Origin: Pirellulaceae bacterium
GTDB lineage: Bacteria; Planctomycetota; Planctomycetia; Pirellulales; Pirellulaceae
Assembly (NCBI GenBank): GCA_016784735.1
Contig: JADHUC010000067.1
Span: 1-42,443, forward strand
Direction: 5' to 3'
DNA: 42,443 bases
Under the pieces are notes generated by a model. It was not told the DNA's origin. It saw only the letters and a list, made by a program, of their open reading frames with translations, and did no database searches. This document shows, piece by piece, positions 25,048 through 34,600 of the stretch (position 1 is the stretch's first letter; each line of letters opens with the position of its first letter). The position numbers and the translations under genes are program-made.

Positions 25048-26448
25048 ATGAAGAAACTGGCTCTGGCACTTTACTTGATCAGCGTCCTCACCACCGCACT
25101 CCACGCTGAACGTCCGAATGTCATCCTGGTCATGGCGGACGATCAGGGTTGGGGCGATACGGGTTACAACGGGCACCCGGTTGTGAAGACACCCAACCTG
25201 GACGCCATGGCGAAAGACGGTCTGGTCTTCAACCGTTTCTACGCTGCTGCCCCGGTTTGCTCTCCCACTCGCGGTAGTGTTTTGACCGGGCGCCACCCGA
25301 TCCGGATCAAGATCACCAATCACGGCCGTTACATGCGCCCACAGGAGGCGACGATTGCCGAGGCCCTGCGCGACGCGGGCTACGTCACCGGCATGTTCGG
25401 CAAATGGCACGTGGGCTCCGCGCAAAAAGACAGCCCGGTCAATCCTGGGAACAGCGGTTTCGACGAGTGGGTCATCGGCTTGAATTTCTTCGACAACGAC
25501 CCTTTCCTCAGCCGCAACGGGATGGTGGAACAGATCAAAGGCTCAGGTTCCGAAATCACCATCGACGAGACCATCGCGTTTCTGCGGAAGCATAAGAGTG
25601 ACGCCAAACCGATGTTCGCCATTGCGTGGTTTCCGTCTCCGCACGATCCGCATCTAGAGAAACCGTCGGGCCCCGACCCGTATGAGGAGGTCAAGGCTCC
25701 TGGGTACTTCCAGGAGATCACCGTGCTGGACCATGCCTTCGGGCGGCTGCGAAAGGAACTCAGGACCCTCGGTATCGAGCGGAACACGATCCTTTGGTAC
25801 TGCAGCGATAACGGCGGCCTCCGCAAAGAGAGCTCAGGCGGACGGGAGAGGAAGGGCAGCATCTACGAAGGTGGCCTGCGTATCCCTGCCATACTGGAAT
25901 GGCCGGCCAAGATCAATTCGGGCAAGATCGACGTCCCTGCAACCACGTCCGACATCATGCCCACCCTGCTTTCCATGGTCGGCGTCACGGCAAAGAGCCA
26001 TTACCCCTGGGACGGCATTGATTTGACGCCGGTAATCGAGGGCAAAGTTTCAAGCCGTCCGCCGATCGGATTTTGGTTTGGCCTGCAGGGCGGACAGTCA
26101 ACCTGGAGCGACCGCATCCTAAAGGCGATTATGCAGGCACAGCAAACCGGGGAGCCGACCCCACACCCGGAACGTTTGCGCAAAGACATTGATGAGTACC
26201 CCCAGTTCCCGGAGGACAAGTTCATCGGCCACGCCGCCTGGCTCGACTGGCCGTGGAAGCTGCACCGCAAAGAGAACGAAGGCGTCAGTTTCGAGCTCTT
26301 CGACCTAGTGAAAGACCCGATGGAAGCCACCAACCTGGCCGAGACGCTCGAGCACAAAGCACGCATTCAACAGATGCAGACCGACTTGGCGAACTGGCAA
26401 CTCTCCGTCACCCGCAGCCTCAATGGAAAGGACTACAAGAAACGCTAG
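25048..26448 (+). CDS. Secreted S1-family sulfatase
   Basis: 466 residues with a signal peptide (MKKLALALYLISVLTTALHA). Metal site VILVMADDQGWGD, and the formylglycine motif CSPTRG with Cys71, FGKWHVG, and the GGxxEGGxRxP segment IYEGGLRIPAILEWP. It removes sulfate esters from sulfated glycans and needs a formylglycine-generating enzyme encoded elsewhere. Substrate cannot be read from sequence; context of GH42-like and lyase-like proteins suggests a sulfated polysaccharide. ATG 25048 has GGAGA 9 nt upstream. First of a four-gene co-directional set. Confidence 0.94.
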   Translation: MKKLALALYLISVLTTALHAERPNVILVMADDQGWGDTGYNGHPVVKTPNLDAMAKDGLVFNRFYAAAPVCSPTRGSVLTGRHPIRIKITNHGRYMRPQEATIAEALRDAGYVTGMFGKWHVGSAQKDSPVNPGNSGFDEWVIGLNFFDNDPFLSRNGMVEQIKGSGSEITIDETIAFLRKHKSDAKPMFAIAWFPSPHDPHLEKPSGPDPYEEVKAPGYFQEITVLDHAFGRLRKELRTLGIERNTILWYCSDNGGLRKESSGGRERKGSIYEGGLRIPAILEWPAKINSGKIDVPATTSDIMPTLLSMVGVTAKSHYPWDGIDLTPVIEGKVSSRPPIGFWFGLQGGQSTWSDRILKAIMQAQQTGEPTPHPERLRKDIDEYPQFPEDKFIGHAAWLDWPWKLHRKENEGVSFELFDLVKDPMEATNLAETLEHKARIQQMQTDLANWQLSVTRSLNGKDYKKR

Positions 26449-26498
26449 CCGTCATCTTGAAGCTGTCCAACTTCGGCTTTCTTCCGGTGGGAGCACCC

Positions 26499-29400
26499 AT
26501 GAACATCAGGATATTTGCGTGTGCGGGACTCGTTTCGTTGTTGTGGTTGCCGACGATGGTGTCAGCGGCGGACGGCGAGGAATTGGCCGGACTCCCGGTG
26601 ATCCGCGGCATACCCACGTCGCCGGCGGAGTTCATTCTCGCCGCTCGTGACGAACCGAGCTTGATGAAGATTGCGCCGGGTGAGGATTCGGTCTATTCCG
26701 GATTCGCGCAGATCTTTGCGGATAACCTGCCGGTCGGACCGGCCCCGCACACGCCGTGGGCCAGACCGCTGCCGGGCCGACGGCTGAAGGTGCTTGTCGT
26801 CAGCGAACTTCACGCCAACCACGATGTGGCAGAACTGGTTCGCGCCCTGGACGTGGATTACAGGCATGCGTTCGTGCCGTTCATGTACCACTACCCCAGG
26901 AGCAACCCCGAGTTCTACGCGGAGGATGCCTATTTCCCCGTGCGGGCGCGGCAGGCGCTGGCCGATGGCGCGGACGTGATCGTGGCACCCGCGGCGTCGC
27001 GTCTGCTGGGCGAGCAGTTTGCCCGGCAAGTGTTGGAAAAGGTCAAGGCCGGCGCCGGACTCGTGCTGATCGGTGGTGGTCGCTTCGGCGGAGGCGGCCA
27101 GTACCGGTTCTGGACATTCGAGAAAGACACACCGGAAGCGTGGCGTGAACTGGATCTGGTGGACGCGATCAACGGTCGGTTTCAGCACTCACCAGAACCG
27201 ACGGTGTCGCAGGACGCCAAGCTGTTCGCCGACGTGCCGTTCTCCATGCTGCCCGGACATCATCTGTTCGACCTGGATCTTGCCGAAGGGGCCGAAGTCA
27301 TGGTCAGCGACGGCAAGCTGCCGCTGGTAGTCACCGGCCGGGTGGGCAAAGGACGCGTGGTCCTGCTGCCTTGGGCGCATTGGTGGGGACCGTTCCCGAT
27401 CGAGGAGAAGAACCGAAAGCCCGATATCCTGCCGTACCAGGAGTACTACGCCTCGGCTGTGGCGAAAGCGATCCTCTGCGCGGCGAACCGAACTGCGCCG
27501 GCCGGGGTACACGTCGCGACCAAGACGATCGAAGCGGGTAAGCCAAGCAGCGCGAGAGTGCAAATCGAACCGGTTTCCGCGCTGGCGCAGGTCTGGATGC
27601 GTTTGCGTCACCCGCGCGGTCACGAACTGTGGTCGAAGACCACCTCGATCGGCAGCGGCACACTGGCGGCCGATCTTCCGGCCGTGGCGGCCGGGCGTTA
27701 CCTGCTCGACGTGATTGTGCGCGACACGAACGGGGCTTCCCTGGGATGGGGCAGCTACGCGCTCGATGCGACCGGCAAAGGCACGCTGGCGGTCGAGCTT
27801 GACAAGCCGGCCTACGGCAAGGGAGAGCCGGTCAAGGTCACCACCAAGGTCAGCGGCGTGCCGGCCGAGAAACTCACAGCTCGGTTGCAGGTGACCGATA
27901 CACATCATCGGCTGCTCTTCGACCAGGCCCAGCCCGTCGAAGACGGCGCGGCGACTTTTGCCTTCCCCAACCGCCAGCCGCTTGCCGTGCTGCAGTACGC
28001 CGACGTGACGGTGCTGCGCGATGCCCGACCCTTACTGGCCGACCGCGCGGACATATTCGTACCTGACTTCACCTGGCCCAACTTCACGAACCTGCTCTGG
28101 CCGGGCGGCGGGCCGGAGTACGTCCTGGATCGCCGGTACCGCCGGCAGCGCGAGATCGGCTTCGGAATGATCCTTGGCGGCGGATATGGTGGAACACATT
28201 CCGCGGCGAACCACATGATCGCCGCCAGCGGCGCCCGGCCCTGCTTCACGAATGTTGTGCCGGTCCACCCCATTAACGTCGAGAAGCATCCTGTTCAGGA
28301 GCGCGAGCGAACGCTCAAAGATGTCGCCAGGGTCTGCGAGCAACTGAACCAGATCGGCTCGACGGTGATCTACTTCCAGGACGAGCGTCACGGCCAGGGC
28401 GATTCGGGCGAGCCGACGGAAGAGGCGCTGGCGGAATTCCGCAAGTGGCTGCCCTCGCGCTACGACGACATCGCCACTTTGAACAAGGCGTGGGGCAGCG
28501 AGTTTGCCAGCTTCGACGACGTTGTGCCGGCTTTGACCAAAGATTGGAACGCCCGCGAGCACGACAGCCTCGCGCCTTGGCTCCAGTGGCGATTGTGGGC
28601 GCTGGACGAGGTGATCAAGATCGACCGCGCCGCCGCCGCGATGATTCGCGATCGCGTCACCAAAGACGCGTACATGGGGCTCGAGGGCATCTTCGGCCTC
28701 GGCGGACACAACATCCCCTATGGCGGCACCGACCTCTGGGAACAGTCGAAAGACTGCTTCAACACCGCAGCGCCCTACGGCGAGAACCTGATCAACGGTG
28801 CGCGCAGCTTCTATGACGGGCCGATCATGAGCTGGTCCGGCTACGGGCGCGACTACAGCCAATACGAGCGTTACATCTGGGGCATGACCCTGCAAGGCCA
28901 TTGGTCGCTGGGCTGGTGGTACGGCCCGTGCTTCTACCACCCGTGGGATTCCTGGTACCAACAGGCTACATGGGTCAACACCATGACCCGCCCGCTGCGC
29001 GAAGGCGTGGGCGACCTGCTGCTCGCGACCCGCCCGATCATCTCTGAGCCGATCGCGTTTCTGTACAGCCAGCCCAGTCTCTATGCCATGGGTGTGCTGG
29101 GCCAGGAAGTCAACCCAAACAACCCGAACCTCTTGGTGCGACCGGCCCAGTGGGCACGCATCAGTCTCCAACGCATGCTCCAGGACCAGGGCGTGCAGTT
29201 TGGGTTCGTCTCCGAGGAGCAGATGCAGAAAGGGCAGTACGGCGGCATCAAGCTGTTGATCCTCAGTTCCTGCGTGGCGATCGAGCCCGAGACTGCCAAG
29301 GCCGTGTGCATGTTCGTCGAGCAAGGCGGCATCGTCCTTGCAGACCTCTCGCCCGGCGTGTTCGACAATCACGGCGTGCCGCAGTCGCCCGGTCTAGTGG

Positions 29401-30275
29401 ACGCGTTGTTCGGCATCAAGCACACCGCCCGGTTCCACCTGAAGACTGATATCGCCGAGTGGGGCATCGGCACGCACGATGCGCCGCCCGAGTTGCCCAT
29501 CGGCGGGCAGTGGTACATCGGCCAGTACTACGAGGACACGTTGCGCGTCGCCGACGGCCGTGCGATCGGTAAGCACTACTTCGACCCGGATGGCGTGCCG
29601 GCGTTCGTCTACAAGAAGACGGGCAAAGGCGCGGCCCTGTTGATGAACTACCTGGAGACCGAATACCGGCGCGTCCCGGACAACTTCCAGAAGGTGTTGG
29701 CCCGCGAGCTGCTGCGCGCCGCGGGCATCGAGGCGCCGTTCACGCTACACGACGCGCGCACCAACGTGCTGATCGACGACGGCCTGAAGGTCAGCCGGTG
29801 GCGCGACGGCCAATCGCATTACATCGGCATCCTCCTCGACAAAGGCCGGCGCGTGCGCGTCGAATTGCGCGAAGGGGGCCATGTGTACGAATTGGCGCGA
29901 CGGCTGGACTTCGGGCAGGCTGACGTCGCCGAGGTGGACATGCGCGATCGGCCGTACGCACTGCTGGCCGTGATGCCGTATCGCGTCGGGGCCCTGCGGG
30001 TCGAACCGGGTACGGCGCGGCGCGGACAACCGCTGAGCGTCAACGTCGTCCTGCCCGGCATCCAACAGCCCGTGCGGCACGTCGTGCACCTGGAGGTCCA
30101 GCAGCCCGACGGTACGGTCAATCTCCCGCTGACACAGAACGTCGCGCTGGAGAACGGGCGATGGCAGGGCACGCTCCCGCTGGCGCTGAATGACCCAACG
30201 GGAACGTGGACGGTTACGGCCGCAGAAGCCGTCTCCGGCGTCACTGCCGAAGCGAAGGTGGAGGTAAAACCGTGA
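26499..30275 (+). CDS. Very large secreted GH42-like (beta-galactosidase-like) protein
   Basis: 1258 residues, signal peptide MNIRIFACAGLVSLLWLPTM. The N-terminal part (about 60-330) has a glutamine-amidotransferase-like Rossmann domain (VLVVSELHANHDVAEL, AGAGLVLIGGGRFGG). The middle (about 530-870) fits a clan-A TIM barrel like GH42, with STVIYFQDERHGQGD, LWALDEVIKIDRAA and the Trp-rich WSLGWWYGPCFYHPWD. A second Rossmann-like segment (GGIKLLILSSCVAIEPETAK) resembles the GH42 trimerisation domain; C-terminal beta domains follow. Catalytic acids are not certain. ATG 26499 has GGTGGGAG upstream. 50 nt after the sulfatase; probably degrades the same glycan. Confidence 0.7.
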   Translation: MNIRIFACAGLVSLLWLPTMVSAADGEELAGLPVIRGIPTSPAEFILAARDEPSLMKIAPGEDSVYSGFAQIFADNLPVGPAPHTPWARPLPGRRLKVLVVSELHANHDVAELVRALDVDYRHAFVPFMYHYPRSNPEFYAEDAYFPVRARQALADGADVIVAPAASRLLGEQFARQVLEKVKAGAGLVLIGGGRFGGGGQYRFWTFEKDTPEAWRELDLVDAINGRFQHSPEPTVSQDAKLFADVPFSMLPGHHLFDLDLAEGAEVMVSDGKLPLVVTGRVGKGRVVLLPWAHWWGPFPIEEKNRKPDILPYQEYYASAVAKAILCAANRTAPAGVHVATKTIEAGKPSSARVQIEPVSALAQVWMRLRHPRGHELWSKTTSIGSGTLAADLPAVAAGRYLLDVIVRDTNGASLGWGSYALDATGKGTLAVELDKPAYGKGEPVKVTTKVSGVPAEKLTARLQVTDTHHRLLFDQAQPVEDGAATFAFPNRQPLAVLQYADVTVLRDARPLLADRADIFVPDFTWPNFTNLLWPGGGPEYVLDRRYRRQREIGFGMILGGGYGGTHSAANHMIAASGARPCFTNVVPVHPINVEKHPVQERERTLKDVARVCEQLNQIGSTVIYFQDERHGQGDSGEPTEEALAEFRKWLPSRYDDIATLNKAWGSEFASFDDVVPALTKDWNAREHDSLAPWLQWRLWALDEVIKIDRAAAAMIRDRVTKDAYMGLEGIFGLGGHNIPYGGTDLWEQSKDCFNTAAPYGENLINGARSFYDGPIMSWSGYGRDYSQYERYIWGMTLQGHWSLGWWYGPCFYHPWDSWYQQATWVNTMTRPLREGVGDLLLATRPIISEPIAFLYSQPSLYAMGVLGQEVNPNNPNLLVRPAQWARISLQRMLQDQGVQFGFVSEEQMQKGQYGGIKLLILSSCVAIEPETAKAVCMFVEQGGIVLADLSPGVFDNHGVPQSPGLVDALFGIKHTARFHLKTDIAEWGIGTHDAPPELPIGGQWYIGQYYEDTLRVADGRAIGKHYFDPDGVPAFVYKKTGKGAALLMNYLETEYRRVPDNFQKVLARELLRAAGIEAPFTLHDARTNVLIDDGLKVSRWRDGQSHYIGILLDKGRRVRVELREGGHVYELARRLDFGQADVAEVDMRDRPYALLAVMPYRVGALRVEPGTARRGQPLSVNVVLPGIQQPVRHVVHLEVQQPDGTVNLPLTQNVALENGRWQGTLPLALNDPTGTWTVTAAEAVSGVTAEAKVEVKP

Positions 30276-31393
30276 TCCAGGTGATCGGACCAGAAGCATT
30301 TTCAAAATGCCACACCAGCCCGAAGCGCAAGCGAGGGAGGCACCGTTTTCCCCGTCCCTCGCTTGCGCTTCGGGCTAGTGTATCAACTGCAAAGTACGTT
30401 TTGAAACCGCTTCTAATCGCTCTCGCCGTGCTATGGACGGTCCCTGGCGCAGCCGAGGAGACTGTCAGCTTCGGTGACGCCCCTGGTACTTGGCACATCA
30501 AGGGCCTGAACGTCCACCACGTTGATGGCACGCTCAAGTTACGCGCCGAGCCCGGCGCATCCGGCTATATCGAAAACGCCGCATTGCCGCTCGTGCCGCT
30601 GCACCGCTACCGTCTGACGATCGAGTCTGAGCGCGGCCCCGGTACGGAAGTGCGGTTCGAACTGGTGCAACAGCGCGCCGACGGTTCGATCTATCGACGC
30701 CCGGTCGTATTCATGTTGCCGGACGAGATTCGGCCCAACCACTGGCCGCTTTCGCCGTACCGCAACACCTACGTCGCGGGCTTCGCCCTCGCGCCGGACA
30801 CAAAAACCGCCAGCCTGAGGATCACGATCAAGGGCAGCTCAGTCCTAGAGTTGGCCTACTTCCGCCTGCATCGATTGAAGATCGATGACCTGGGCGAGGT
30901 GCCGTTCAGCGATCACCCGGGCCGGGACCTGATGCCGTTCGGCCAGATCCTCGGCGAGGTCGGAGATCCGCTGCCCAAGTACTGGTCGCAATGGGTGCAC
31001 AAAGCGGACGAGAACCAGAAGCTGGTCGACGACGGGCCCCGTAGCGCTCCGTTGTGCTTCTCGGTCGACGCGCCGGACAAATGGCTGTTATTGGTCTGTC
31101 CCAACGTGCCGATCGAAGTGGGACGGGCGTATCGCATCGTGGTATACGTTCGTGGTGAAGGCCGCATCGGCCTCGCTGCCCAAGTGCTCGGCCCCCACCC
31201 AGTCCGTCCGCGCGTGGGCGATCCCCAAAGCCGGACCTTCCAGGTTGATTCCAAGAACTGGCGACGACTCGAACACATCTGGTTCGCCGATGCAAAACAC
31301 GGTCTGGTCGCCCAAGTCTACTTCAACACGACCGGCAGTCTAGATCTCGACGATGTGGCCTTTGAGTTGATACCGCCCCGCAATACACCTTGA
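30272..31393 (+). CDS. Secreted carbohydrate-binding-like protein with repeat in its N-terminus
   Basis: 373 residues from GTG 30272, which overlaps the previous stop (GTGA) and has GGAGG about 9 nt upstream. Residues about 15-36 (SPKRKRGRHRFPRPSLALRA) come from a palindrome inserted in frame, and only then comes the signal peptide KYVLKPLLIALAVLWTVPGA (about 43-62). So the native N-terminus was likely shorter. A TTG at 30401 could start a normal-length signal peptide. The mature part looks like two jelly-roll domains (YRLTIESERGPGTEVRFELV; YRIVVYVRGEGRIGLAAQV) as in carbohydrate-binding modules. No catalytic motif found. Part of the sulfatase operon. Confidence 0.6.
   Translation: MIQVIGPEAFSKCHTSPKRKRGRHRFPRPSLALRASVSTAKYVLKPLLIALAVLWTVPGAAEETVSFGDAPGTWHIKGLNVHHVDGTLKLRAEPGASGYIENAALPLVPLHRYRLTIESERGPGTEVRFELVQQRADGSIYRRPVVFMLPDEIRPNHWPLSPYRNTYVAGFALAPDTKTASLRITIKGSSVLELAYFRLHRLKIDDLGEVPFSDHPGRDLMPFGQILGEVGDPLPKYWSQWVHKADENQKLVDDGPRSAPLCFSVDAPDKWLLLVCPNVPIEVGRAYRIVVYVRGEGRIGLAAQVLGPHPVRPRVGDPQSRTFQVDSKNWRRLEHIWFADAKHGLVAQVYFNTTGSLDLDDVAFELIPPRNTP
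30313..30380. repeat. Palindromic element, CCCGAAGCGCAAGCGAGGGA type
   Basis: AGCCCGAAGCGCAAGCGAGG arms (30317-30338 with 30355-30376, perfect 22 nt) extended by ACACC/TAGTGT with one mismatch. Translated in one frame it gives SPKRKRG..., a peptide I remember from many planctomycete gene models. Confidence 0.9.
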
Positions 31394-31481
31394 ACCGACA
31401 CATGTATGTTTGCTGGCACGGATTTGGGCCAATCGGGATCCAAAGCGGCTGAGTTTCCCCTACAGTTGCAAACATTTTACC

Positions 31482-31626
31482 GTGGCGTAAGCTTCCAGCT
31501 TGCGATGGCAATGTAAAAAAGCATTTTCCGCGCCGCGATTAGACCTCACGACCCGTGAGATTTGAGAACCTCCCAGTCACGTTCTGAAATCACGAGTTTT
31601 CCCGGCAAGCTGGAAGCTTACCCCAC
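31482..31626. repeat. 145-nt element with GTGGCGTAAGCTTCC termini
   Basis: Same terminal arms as the palindrome at 2773-2828 (31482-31503 and 31605-31626, one mismatch), but with a 101-nt AT-richer centre. This shows the arms are the termini of an element whose inner part can be lost. The remaining 31394-31691 intergenic DNA has no gene. Confidence 0.8.
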
Positions 31627-31691
31627 GACGATTATGCGATTTGGGTCTTGAATTGCCCTTCAGAAAAGTGCCCAACGGCAAGGAGTGAAGG

Positions 31692-34600
31692 ATGAATGTC
31701 TCGATGTTTTCCTGCAGGAGCAGGATATCGGTAGTGGCGATACTGATCGCGACCTTATCGTTTTCAGGGGCTTCCATGGTGCGGGCGGGCGAGCAACAGA
31801 TTGTGCTACGCGATCAAATCAAGCAGGAGTGGAAGAACGAGTTGCTCATGCATCCTTTCTCCGCGCCGAAGGGGGCGTGTCACCCGGACTCGGTCACGCT
31901 GGTCGGACCGCGAGGGGCGGTGCCGGTGCAGCTTTCGGAGATCGAATGCTGGCCTGGAGCTGACTGGGTGAAGTCGGCGAAGCTTTCGTTCATCGCCGAC
32001 CTGTCGCCGCTGGCGACAGACAACTATACGGTTCGATACGACACCAAGCCGCTGGCCTTGCCCAAACTGGCGACGGATCTGACGGTCACGCCGGAGAAGG
32101 AACAGGTGGAGATCACCACTGGTCAGTTCGGCGTCCGTCTCCTGCAAGGCGAGAAGAAGTACCGAGAGCCAGCCTTGTCTGCGGATGTTCCCGGCCCGGT
32201 CGTCGGGATGCGATTGGCGGACGGCACGTGGTTTGGCGGTAGCCGGATGTTCGGGGCGGTCAAGATCGCCTCCTATTCGGCCAACCTGACCGATAGCGGG
32301 CCGGTCTTCGCGCGGGCGGTGATCCGCTATACGTATGACGACGGCAACACGATGGACCTGACGGTGCAAGTGGCCGCCGGCGACAACGCGATGCGGATGG
32401 AGACGCGTGTCCAAAAGCATCAATTGAAAGACGGTTTCAACCTCATGCTGAGCCGGGGCTTGCCGCCGCTCATTTTTCAGGTGCAGGACGAGCGCCGTAA
32501 GGACCGGCCTTGTTTTATGAACGTCGAGAAACCGCTCTCGCCTCTCAAATGGGCCGAGATCCCACTGGAGGATTACGTGGCGCCCGAGAAGTACGCAGCC
32601 GGACTCGTGACGAAACTCTCGCCATGGGAGGACTGGTTCGGCACGTTCACCCAGGCGAGGATCCGGCTGAAGCTGGAAGGCACGAAACGGGAGCTGCAAA
32701 TCCGCAGCTTGGAACCGGGGACGTGGGTCGAGCCGCGCGAAATCGAATCCGTCTTTGATCCGAGCCTGGGCTCCGATCCAGCCCAGGGCATATGGGTAGG
32801 CTGGAATCAGAAGTGCATGCCCTTGCTGCGGGACGAGTCCGGCGAGGTGTTTCTGCAGGTCAGCGCCGCGCAGGGCGTGCGGAAGTGGACGGTCAGCGAC
32901 TGTCTTTCCCTGCCGGGCGTGGCGGCGTTGTTTTCCTATTATGGCTACAAATCGGAAAGCGAATTCCCCCCGGAGACGCGCCCGACCGTGGGCTACCGCC
33001 TGAACGAGGTGAACGACTATGTGCTGGACTGGCCGGGCGACGAGGGGCGGCATCCTCGCTTGTACATCAGTCGCGACGAGTTGGAAGCACGCTGGAAACA
33101 AAAGGATGCGGACCCCGCGGTGCTGGAGGAGTTGGTGACGCGTGGCACCGCGCGATCCGCGGAAGCCATCCGCTACAACCCCGATACCGGCTACACCTGC
33201 GCCCTGGGCGCCTACCTGTTGACCGGCTCGGCGGAAGTTGCCCAGAAGACCCATTTGCTGGCGCGGCTGCGCCAGGCGCTCGATTACGATATTTGGGGAG
33301 TCCAGTTTGGCAGCGCCGGCAGCCCGCCCACGTTCTACGACGCGTTGATCGACACCCCGCTGGTCTCCGATGCGGAACGCCCGGTCTTGCGCGCCCGGAT
33401 GGCCTACTTCGCGTATCGGTTGACCGATCCGGCCGTCTGGTCGGCCGAGCGTGGCTACTGTTCGGGCAACTCGAACATGACGGTGACCTGGGAGATTCCA
33501 CGGGGCATCGCGGCCTGCACGATTGCGGAACACCCGATGGCCAAGGTGTGGTACCGCAAGGCGGAGCGAATAATGGAGATGTTCCTCAAGCAGATGGTCG
33601 GGCCGGCCGGCGAGTGGCCCGAGGCGATGAGTCACCATGGACGGACCAGCATCAACATGCTGCTGGCCTTCGCGATCGCGTCGACCAACAGCGGGCTCCA
33701 TGATTACGTGAACGATCCGCGCGTGAAACGCTTGATGATGTACTGGGCCAAGCTGGAAACGCCGCGGGATCCGCGTCCGCGGGGCCATTACGCATTTGCT
33801 GCGCCCAATCTCCGGTACTTCCCCTCCATGGGTCGCGACAGCATGGGCGTGCCTGGGGCAACCAGCGGTGCCATGGCCCGCGCGACGCGCACCAGCGATC
33901 CGGCGTATTCGTCCCAACTGCAGTGGGCGTGGTTGGAAGAGGGAGCCAGCAGTCTGCTGAGCCACATGGGCGGCTTCGCCTATGTGGCGTGCGACAAGCG
34001 ACTGCCGGCCAAAACGCCCGAGTGGCCCTCCGAGGTGTTCCCGCGTGCCGGGGCGGTGCTGCGCCATGGGCTCGGCACGCCGAACGAACATCAGGTGACC
34101 CTGTATTCCGGGGACCACAACCATGCCTTCTACCCCGGTCACACGGGCGGCTTTGCCTCGATCTTCGCCTACGGCACACCGGTGGCGGGGCTGTTTCCGG
34201 GCGGTTACGAGTACCAGGAGAGCTACCTGACTTCCGGTGTGGATTTGGCTCGGGGGCTGGAGTCCGAGGACCAGCGAAAAGCACTCGGCGGGTACCACGG
34301 CTGTCCGACCCGAGCCAGTATGTGGAGCTGGCCGAAGGAACAAGCTGCTCGCTTTGGCGAGCGTGGGGGCCGGGCCAATGTGAGTGCGTTCTCCACGCTG
34401 CCGCGACAGGATTACGTGGCCGTGGATGTGGCGAGGCATTTTCCGCGTCCGCTCAATCAGAATGTGAGGACCAACCTGCCGGATTGGCCGCCGGTGCCAG
34501 AGAAGGGAGAGCCGCCGGTGGATTGGCGACGCCAGACGCTCTTTCTCAAGGACGACGATCCGTCGAAAACCGCCTACCTGCTGATTCGTGATACCGTCAA

